The notes below the pieces were generated by a model. It was not told where the DNA came from, ran no database searches, and saw only the letters and a list, made by a program, of their open reading frames with translations. Positions 56,939 through 64,000 of a stretch of 64,000 nucleotides of DNA are shown here, in pieces. The translations under genes were made by a program, and so were the position numbers. This stretch comes from Macrophomina tecta (taxonomy: Eukaryota; Ascomycota; Dothideomycetes; Botryosphaeriales; Botryosphaeriaceae). The stretch's first letter is position 1, and every line of letters begins with the position of its first letter. The stretch spans positions 1,302,001 to 1,366,000 of the forward strand of contig JAKSGN010000006.1 in the NCBI GenBank assembly GCA_024180945.1, written 5' to 3'.

Positions 56939-57402
56939 GTTGGAGAGCCTCGCGGGCGTTGCTAGGCCGGTGTTGTGTTCCCAGCGGCTCCTAGGCGGAA
57001 GATCCTTGGACGGTAGGTGCGGGCAGGTAAGGAGCGCCCAGCTCAGGCCAGGCGCGGACTGTCTGAGAAGGCTCTTTGCGGGGTGTAAGATGGGTGTTGC
57101 TCGGTAAGATAGGGTCGCTTTGCCGCATGGAGCTCAGCGGAGGATGCGGTGAAACGTTAAGCGTGCGAGCGGCCGGCGTGTGTTGCGGTTGTTTATGTTG
57201 TTGGATACGGAAGCTGCACGCCTGGTAGCAGGCGAAAAGACGGGCCAAGCGTACCAGGGGGGAGCGCAGCGGCGGCGGGCGGGAAGGAGCTGCAGGGCGC
57301 CCGAGGCTGTTCAGTGCGCTGGCTGGCTTCTGTGGCTTCCCAAGTCGACACCCCGTTGCCCTGCCGCCGCACATCACTGGCTAGTCCGCTTTCGGCTCCC
57401 AG

Positions 57403-57427
57403 CGCGTCTGGACGCGCCCAGTCGCGT
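57403..57427 (+). promoter_or_regulatory. Cluster of three MluI-cell-cycle-box cores upstream of dUTPase
   Basis: CGCGT at 57403-57407, ACGCG at 57412-57416 and CGCGT at 57423-57427 lie 82-106 bases before the dUTPase ATG. ACGCG is the core recognised by the Mbp1/Swi6 (MBF) factor that drives G1/S genes in yeasts. Binding here is inferred. Confidence 0.55.
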
Positions 57428-57508
57428 CGTCCTGACAGGAGCCTGCGATAATTTCAACTATCTCTTGCCCACGCTGCCCTCAACCACTGATCATTTCGCA
57501 CACCTAGT

Positions 57509-58560
57509 ATGTCTGAATCCACCAAAGATCCCTCCGCTACGCCTTCCCTGACTCACGATCCTCCATCTGCGCCCGCCTCCCCGGTAGGACTCCTTCACAT
57601 CCACCACAGCAGCTCAAGACGCACATGCGTGGCGATGGCCTCACTAGCTAGCTCTGTTGCTGCAATTCAGCAACCCCACAGATCGGATTCTGGTACAGGA
57701 GCTGCCAGACTCGATCTCGGATCTGAGACATTGACTCGCTAGCCGGACATCCCAGTGCCGCGCTGTCGTCTGCCAATTTGCAGAGAACCCGTATTGCTAA
57801 CAATCTCACAGCTGCCCAAGCGCACCAAGCACATTGAACCCGCCCCGTCAATTGCTTCTGCCACTACAGCCACAAGCGCACTCCACGCCTCGACAGCTGC
57901 TGGGGACGAATCCGGCACTGCAACTCCCACGCCTATCGCAATGTCCACCGCCGTGCCTCCCTCAGCCACCACCCCAGCCCCTATGCCCGAGTCGGTGACT
58001 CTACAGGTCGAGCTCCTCTCTGCGGATGCCAAAGCGCCCACGAAAGGCTCAGCCTTTGCTGCTGGCCACGATCTCTACAGCGCCGCTAATACCGTTATCC
58101 CGGCCCGCGGTCGGGCACTCGTCCCGACAGATATCAAGATCTCTGTACCTGCTGGAACCTGTACGCGTCGCCCCAGCATTCCAAGCTTTGTCTACTCCCC
58201 CTTTCCCCTTTGCGTCTTTTCATACCCTCTTATATCCCGCAGCACCGTGCCCGGATCTAACGCTTCTACTGCCCACCAGATGGCCGCGTTGCACCTCGCT
58301 CTGGTCTCGCATACAAGCATGGCATCGACACGCTTGCAGGAGTCATCGATGCGGACTACAGGGGCCCGGTTGGCGTAATTCTCGCCAACCTGTCCGACAT
58401 GGACTTTGAGATCAAGAAGCACGACCGCATCGCGCAGCTTGTGATTGAGAAGATCGTCATGGCGGAGGTGGCCGTTGTTAAGGAGTTGGAGGACACGGTC
58501 CGCGGTGGCGGCGGCTTCGGCAGCACCGGCGGCTTCGGCGCAGAAAAGAATGGGGCTTAA
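57509..58560 (+). CDS. DUT1: Deoxyuridine 5'-triphosphate nucleotidohydrolase (dUTPase)
   Basis: Hydrolyses dUTP to dUMP and pyrophosphate, keeping uracil out of DNA and feeding dTMP synthesis. Exons are 57509-57583, 57812-58160 and 58280-58560, giving 234 aa. The N-terminal 90 residues are Ser/Thr/Pro/Ala-rich and not part of the enzyme fold. The five trimeric-dUTPase motifs are present: AAGHDLYSA (about 106-114), PRSGLA (147-152), [13 protein letters not shown] (162-174, with the uracil-stacking Tyr and catalytic Asp), DRIAQLV, and the C-terminal Gly-rich [13 protein letters not shown]. Splicing at the second intron restores the [13 protein letters not shown] loop. The first intron has a weak GTAGGA donor and a GCTAAC branch box. 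The next gene is convergent, with only 269 bases between stops. Confidence 0.95.
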
Positions 58561-58829
58561 TTATTCTAGCTTTGGGCGTCAATCAGGCGCGCCGGTTCTT
58601 CGGGTTTCTCAGGGCGTTCTATGAAGGCAAGACGGCCGTTAAGGTCTCCAGGCGCCGGACAAAGAACTGGATTCAGATGTAAAGGTACAGGCCATCTGGG
58701 ATGGTTGCGGCACTCGAAACAAAACACTACGAACTATATTCAAATGTTTTTCTACTTTCTATGCGAGCTTGGCCTCCTGTTCTAGTTTTCTTTGACTCCA
58801 ATTATCCAACGCTCTCAATCCCGTTTTCT

Positions 58830-60505
58830 CTACGCTGTCTCAACCTGCATTGCACCCTCACTCTTCTGTCCAACGCCCAGATCGGTAACGCCTAGCTCGT
58901 CCGGTATCTTCTTTCCGGCTTCTGTATCCATTCCATCGACAACAACTGGTGTTGCCGCAAACTTCTCCCTCTGAGTGCCATCGTCCAACAAAAGCAGATC
59001 CCCTACGTTCCTCACTACCCTCACTTCACTCGCCCGCATTCTTCTCAGATGGCGCTTGAACTCCCTTTCTCTCTCCGCTTCTTGGTCCCCATCCGCGCCG
59101 ATACTCTCACTTAGCCTTGACTCCTCTGCGGCAACCTTCTGCATCTCTTTTTCGCATTCGAGCGCCGTCTTGCCTAACACAACATGCATGCTTTCCAGCA
59201 CTTTCTCCGCCGCCTTTGCCAAGGGCAGCTCGGCCGGGGTGACGTCATCTCTGCTGCGCCAACTTGCTTCGCCCAGCAAGCCCGCTCTCGCGCACTCCTC
59301 CCGCAACCGTGCCACTGTCAGTGCGGCGAACATGTCTCCAGTGCCTGAGAAGAAGAGGGGATAAGCAGGGGCATCGAGGCGGAAAAGGCGCGGAGAGTGA
59401 TCGGCACGAGCGGTTGAGCCAATGACCGTAAGGTGTGAAGGGTTCTGGGTCGATGAGGGGAGTATGGTGGTGTTATCCGACGGGTCCAGGCGGAGGGAGG
59501 TGATTATGATATGTGGAATATGGTAGGATCGGTGGAGACGTTGAAGCGCAGTGGCAAGGGTAGCCAGATTGGTGATTTTGGTTTCGGAAAGGAGTCTACA
59601 CAGCCAACAGCGTCAGTGGATTCGGCAGAGGTTGCGTGAGAGAAACATGGCAAGTCTCGAAAAGTCCGTTATGAGGGAGGACGAGTGACTGCCAAGGCAG
59701 CCAAGGGTACAGCGATTGCTGATGTGCATGAGATGTGCTCGCGTCTTACTCTGCTTCGAACTGGTTGGGCAGTATCAAATCTGCTTCACGCAATAGAGCC
59801 TTGTACTGCGGAATCTCATCCTCAGGCACATAGCACCGACCTTGGTCACCCATGACTGGGTCAAGTACTACGACCAAAGTCTACGAATCAGCATCATCCG
59901 TCCGCAACAGAATGAGCCCATGCACAGCGTGACCGTGGAATGGTCTAAGGCTTACCCCAGAAGAAGCTCCCAGGCTTTACGGACGCGTTAAGCCTCAAAT
60001 CTCTTCCGATTTTACCAACAGCCTGCACCGCCTCAGCGCTAGGCATATAACCTGAAAGTAGGACGTCGAAGTTGTTCAGGTGCGATTGCTTCAGGCCTTC
60101 GTACAGCTCAAGGATCTCATCAGCTGTTGTCTTGCGCCCTTTGACCTGCTTGTACGCCGTGTGATTGCCTGCATGTCGTAGCGTGTGAGTCGGAGCACTG
60201 GCAGTGATGGAGTCATTGTGCGGGTGGGCTGACTGTAGTGGACGGTATTGATGGCTGAGACCTCGCAGCCGAGAGCCTGCATGATAAAGGTGGCCATTGT
60301 GTTTCCAACGTAGCTAAGTAGTCGTGTGCTGTTTCAGCAACCTTCTCGAGCGCATATCCATAGCGGGAAGTATCCACTCACCCATGGACGACCTGTCGCG
60401 GAGCGTCGCGCGCGATCAGCTACGGTTCTCTAGGGCCGGCAAGGTGCTTACATGGCTAGCGATCGCGAGGACGCGCGTTTCCGGTATGGATGGCTCTCGA
60501 GACAT
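58830..60505 (-). CDS. Pyridoxal kinase
   Basis: Phosphorylates pyridoxal, pyridoxine or pyridoxamine in vitamin B6 salvage; the yeast relatives are Bud16 and Bud17. Six exons give 413 aa: 60505-60452, 60392-60382, 60313-60234, 60168-59956, 59867-59750 and 59595-58830. Exon 2 is only 11 nt and is needed to restore ASHVVHGYVGNTMATF. Other family blocks are SAINTVHYSNHTAYKQVKG, FDVLLSGYMPSAE, FFWVLDPVMGDQGR, LILPNQFEAELLS and, near the C-terminal third, FFSGTGDMFAAL with the catalytic Asp in the GTGD anion-hole motif. The C-terminus is extended by a charged helix. Donor 3 (GTCAGC) is weak, but the frame leaves little choice. Confidence 0.92.
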
Positions 60506-60853
60506 TGTCGCACGGTCAAGAATGTCGAGAAACGACGTTGAACTTGGGTGGGAAAGTAGTTTGGAATTTCTTGTGCCTTATCTGCGCGACACACGCGCAG
60601 TGACGTGTGGGGCTACCCCGCGATAGCCGGCGCAGGCCTGAATTGGACCGATTCTGTGTGAAATACATTTCGTCCACCTATCGAACAAAATAAGAGCCCA
60701 CCGTTTGCTTTTTGCCCCGATAACATGTAGTCTATCACCCGCTCTGCCTGGCGAGGAACGCAAAATGCATCCTTGCAGTATCCCTACACCTTGCTGATAT
60801 CATCGTGCTTATTATTCGTAAACCTTGCGATCTCCAACATTCGCCGCCGCCGC
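60506..60853. other. Spacer between pyridoxal kinase start and PCNA stop
   Basis: A 348-base interval between tandem minus-strand genes, holding the PCNA 3' end and the kinase promoter. No TATA box or further gene is seen. Confidence 0.5.
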
Positions 60854-61847
60854 TTACTCCTCGTCGCCAATCTGCGATTACTTTCAGTATGAGATGATAC
60901 TGGTATGCATGGCACTGGCTTACCTTTGGTGCAAGGTAGAATCTCAAATAGCTGTTGTTGGACAGCGAATACTCAACAAGCAGAGGGACTTCGTTCGAAA
61001 GGCACAGCCTAACCTTTGAGGAAAGGCCGGTGGCAGCAGTGAAGTTTGACAGGTACTTGAGCGAGAAAGTAAGAGAAACGGGTTCCGACAGATCGATCTC
61101 GACGTTGTTCTCTTCCTTCTCAACATCCGTGTGCTGGCGCAGGGTCACTGAGCCAGAGCCGATGTCGCCCTGGCACGAAAATTTGACGCCCTCCTTCGTA
61201 CACTCAATAGCCACTATGCGCCGTCAGTCTATGTTCCTTTTTTTTTTTTTTTTTTTTGCGAACAACACGTGTCGTACCAGACTCGGAAAGGGCCATCAGA
61301 TCCCTGGTGATCCTCTGGAACTCAGTCGAGGGCATGGTGATGGTAGCGGCGTAGTCGGTCTCGGGAATACCAAGGTGCTCTTGGTCGATATCCATGAGCT
61401 TGATATCATACTCGCTGATTCTGTCGCTCTGTGCGCTCTCGAATGTGAAGTTCACAACGTCGGGCGCATCCTCGGCCTTGAGAGTCAGGATGTCCTCATT
61501 CTGTGCGCAGCGCAGGACCTTTGTGAGGGAGGTCAGATTGATGCCGAGGGCAATGTTTCTGTCGCATCGGAAGGGCGAGAAGCTCTCTGACTTCAGCATC
61601 ATCGAAACCAGGGCGACGTGGGAGTTGTCCATGGCCTGGAGGGCAATGCCGGAGTCATTGCAGTCGAAGTTGCAGTCCTGGACCAGATTCTTGATGGCAT
61701 CGACAACCTAGTGGCAATCAGCTTGAAGCGTTCGAATGGACTCGTCCAACAAACCTTCTTCAGCAGGTTGGCCTGCTCCAGACGAGCCTCAAGCACTGTG
61801 AGACGTCAGCAGCGGTTCTGCGGGGCTTGTGCACGCGGCGACATACT
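60854..61847 (-). CDS. Proliferating cell nuclear antigen (sliding clamp)
   Basis: Trimeric ring that tethers DNA polymerases and repair factors to DNA. The protein is 259 aa, the canonical length. Modelled coding exons are 61847 (one base), 61795-61755, 61707-61278, 61213-60924 and 60871-60854. The initiation codon is split: A ends exon 1 before a GTATGT donor, and TG opens exon 2 after CTCACAG, with GCTGAC between. The first residues are [19 protein letters not shown]. The interdomain loop [16 protein letters not shown], Lys164 in ECTKEGVKF (the site of ubiquitin/SUMO attachment in other species) and the LAPKIGDEE ending are all present. Intron 3 contains an A20 tract on the sense strand. 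No GTG start is required once the split codon is recognised. Confidence 0.96.
61238..61257 (-). repeat. A20 (sense strand) tract in PCNA intron 3
   Basis: Twenty T on the plus strand, inside the 64-nt intron 61214-61277. It occupies almost a third of the intron and ends 24 bases before the acceptor. Confidence 0.9.
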
Positions 61848-62913
61848 CTTAATGGTATGGGGTTGAAGAAGATGTCGGGCAGTTTGAGAGAAGGAATTGG
61901 GGTATCTTCGGAGGCAAGGGCGGGTTGCGTCGTGTTGAAGAGTAGGCAGGTAGTGTGGTGTAGAAGCAATGCAGCTGGAGGGCAGCTCGCTTTTTACGCG
62001 GCGCGTGTGACGCGACCAAACGCGACAGTACGACACGGGAAAGCGCGTCGGAATTACTGCGGGGAAATCATCACTTATCAACGCCCTCTATCGCTCCGCA
62101 TACCTCGTTTTCTTCATGTCCGTCGTCATGTTCGCAGTCTGGTTTTTGATCCTTCAGAGTCTTCTGAGCCTACGTTTGCCGGTGTAAATTTCGTTGTGCT
62201 ACGGGGTATCCTCAAATAACTGTCTACGTGTGTTTGTGGCTACACAAACAAACCGCATGATCAAGATACGTCACCGTAACCCATTCAAGCGCCTGCCCCG
62301 TCTTTGATGTACAATCCTCTTTCAGACTTGCGGCTATCATTGCCATCGAGGGCTCAGAGTGCGGGCTTGATAAGGCTGGTCGAGAGGTTATCGCTATTTG
62401 ACTGCTAACTCGACGAAGGCCGCATCTGACCACGCGTGAAGCCGCGCTGCCAGCTCTAAAATGAAGCATGTGATTCTAGCTTTTATTGCCAGTTCTGTAG
62501 TTATGCCGCCTTTGTGTTAGGTGCTGCTATTTTTTTCAACACTGTCCCCACTCTCCTCGACAATCAGAACCAGAATCCGTTGTTCTCGGCACTAAGGTTT
62601 GTCTCAAGGGTCTCGACCATCAATAGCTTTGTCTCCTGGTCTATTTTCACACTCTTCACAAAGCACACTCTCAGACAAAGTCCTTGTGTCTTTGGTATAT
62701 CCGTTTGCGCTACCCTCAACCTGTCCAGCGCAACTCAGTCGCTCCTCGGTCAGGATCTCGCAGCAATCCAATCACTACGCAGGACGTAGACTCCTATCCA
62801 ACACGCCCTCACGTCCTTTCAAGAAGAAGTGTTCGACTAAATTTCAGACTGGTACACGCCCAACTGCAGCCGTACGAGCGTTCAATTTAAGCTACCACGA
62901 CGGAGACCAAGCC
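61848..62913. other. Divergent intergenic region, PCNA / small unknown gene
   Basis: Contains the PCNA 5' leader and promoter, including the ACGCG cluster at 61996-62048. It also contains the upstream region of the gene at 62914. A frame open from 62599 into that gene lacks an ATG of its own. Confidence 0.5.
61996..62048 (-). promoter_or_regulatory. Cluster of five MluI-cell-cycle-box cores upstream of PCNA
   Basis: ACGCG or CGCGT occurs at 61996-62000, 62002-62006, 62010-62014, 62020-62024 and 62044-62048. That is 149-201 bases upstream of the first coding base of PCNA. Such clusters are the binding pattern of MBF at S-phase genes in yeasts. Its use here is inferred from the density and from the matching cluster at dUTPase. 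Confidence 0.65.
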
Positions 62914-63390
62914 ATGACTGTCCCAATCAAGTCTTGCGCGAAGCTCGACAAGAGTAGCGATGCCTTCACTGAAAAGCTCAATCAAATGCGCCTCAAGATC
63001 ATGCCTATCCATCCTCTGCCTGGCGGCGCACCGTCCTCGGCATTCCCGACCACGCTTCTTGAATTTCACCTCCTGACTGAGGAGCAGCTGGACAGTATGG
63101 CTTCTTACTACTCACAAAGCGTCCGAAACGAATGGACTGATCGTTATCCCTGTGTCATGGGCTGGGATGATGATTTCTTCGCCGATCCAGCCCTCAGTGA
63201 CAATGACCGCGTCAAGATCAAGTTGCGCAAGTTTGGGAAGTTCATCGGTCTTCGTGGCTGCGAGACCCCAATCCAAGAGACGAAGCTACGCCTCAGCCTT
63301 GCAGAGGCCCGTATTCAGCGCGCCACTGAGCTCGCAAAGCAACAGCAGCAGGCCCAGGAGAAAGGCTACCTCAGGTGGTGCGGCACCTAG
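62914..63390 (+). CDS. Hypothetical protein, 158 aa
   Basis: The ATG at 62914 opens MTVPIKSCAKLDKSSDAFTE. The frame is open further upstream to 62599, but only from a TTG codon. I recognise no named domain. A central block (LEFHLLTEEQLDSMASYYSQ, then EWTDRYPCVMGWDDDFFADP) is rich in aromatic and acidic residues. It is followed by a basic helix (DNDRVKIKLRKFGKFIGLRG) and a long helical Gln/Ala-rich C-terminus. The dense, non-repetitive composition and the helix-friendly C-terminus suggest a real small protein. An additional 5' exon cannot be excluded. It is divergent from PCNA. Confidence 0.6.
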   Translation: MTVPIKSCAKLDKSSDAFTEKLNQMRLKIMPIHPLPGGAPSSAFPTTLLEFHLLTEEQLDSMASYYSQSVRNEWTDRYPCVMGWDDDFFADPALSDNDRVKIKLRKFGKFIGLRGCETPIQETKLRLSLAEARIQRATELAKQQQQAQEKGYLRWCGT

Positions 63391-64000
63391 ATGTGTCTAC
63401 GACTGTCTACTGTCTTCCATTACCACGCCACCGTGCGTGGAATGTGGGTTGCTCTTTGCCTGCTCTGTATCTCTCATTCATTTTCCACTTGTTGCCCGCG
63501 TCCTTCTTTACATTTTTGCGTTCTTGATCAAACCCTTTGAAAGAATTTTCAAGAGGCATTATCGGCAGCTACTTGCACGGACTGAGTAGCAGGCTTAGAT
63601 ATCGGGACTCTCGTTTTCTTCCCCCCCAGATTCTCCGTTGAATCTTCCAATACCCGTTGAGTCGTTCTTGGCCTGCCACCAACTACACCTCATAGATACA
63701 CAGTGTCAGGGGGCTGTTCTGGTCTCAACAATGAACTGTGGCCGCAGATGTCTTGTCGTTGTTCGACTATGGAGGCTCTAAATGCGATATTGCACCCTTT
63801 ACTATTTTGCGCAATCTGATTCGGCACTTGAACCGTTTTCCTGGCTCCTGAGCTCTTTGCTCACACAGCTAAGTTCCTCTTTTTCTTCCATATGCCACTA
63901 TGGACGCAACTTGCCTGCTGATATCTACATGTTCTCCGCTCTGCCTTACTTGCGTATCCTTCTTTCCTTTCAGCCAACCACACCCCGAGTACACTCCCGC
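63391..64000. other. Right end, no supported gene
   Basis: Downstream of the small unknown gene. The TC-rich sequence close to 64000 (CTTTCCTTTCAG and what follows) resembles a fungal 5' leader or intron end, so the next gene may begin just outside the window. Confidence 0.4.

Overview
The window looks like nuclear DNA from a filamentous ascomycete, most likely Pezizomycotina and by protein flavour Dothideomycetes; the class assignment is an inference. Genes carry short introns of about 46-330 nt, most near 50-80. Branch-point-like CTGAC or CTAAC boxes often precede the acceptor. There are no operons, the tRNA contains an intron, and the proteins are typical fungal housekeeping and regulatory proteins. 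I found no CRISPR array, phage, plasmid or intact transposon.

Layout. 1-5325 is non-coding to my eye. A bHLH-zipper transcription factor lies on the minus strand (5326-6855) behind a long GC-rich upstream region with minisatellites (7.4-8.1 kb). 9-17 kb is gene-poor; it holds an intron-containing tRNA-Asp (12003-12093) and a truncated VOC/glyoxalase relic (14163-14385). 17.2-27.6 kb is dense: an SDR-fold protein lacking the catalytic Tyr and Lys, eIF3d, a divergent conserved unknown, a type II membrane nucleotide pyrophosphatase/phosphodiesterase and LSm2. 27.6-37.4 kb is a 9.8-kb stretch in which I recognise no gene. 37.4-49.5 kb carries a Reg1-type PP1 regulatory subunit, an ELMO-domain protein, ribulose-5-phosphate 3-epimerase and a large protein with a C-terminal methyltransferase domain. 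50.9-53.9 kb holds a small secreted protein with dibasic sites, a candidate Cys-rich gene and a broken conserved membrane-protein gene. 54.5-63.4 kb carries a CLIP-170-like CAP-Gly protein, dUTPase, pyridoxal kinase, PCNA and a small unknown protein.

Functional links. dUTPase and PCNA, two DNA-replication genes 3.3 kb apart, each have a tight cluster of ACGCG/CGCGT cores upstream, the MluI-cell-cycle-box pattern, which suggests shared G1/S control. eIF3d and LSm2 serve translation and RNA metabolism. Reg1, the bHLH protein and the methyltransferase-domain protein are regulatory candidates with long upstream regions. Exon models below were built by hand from splice motifs, reading frame and family knowledge; none has transcript support.
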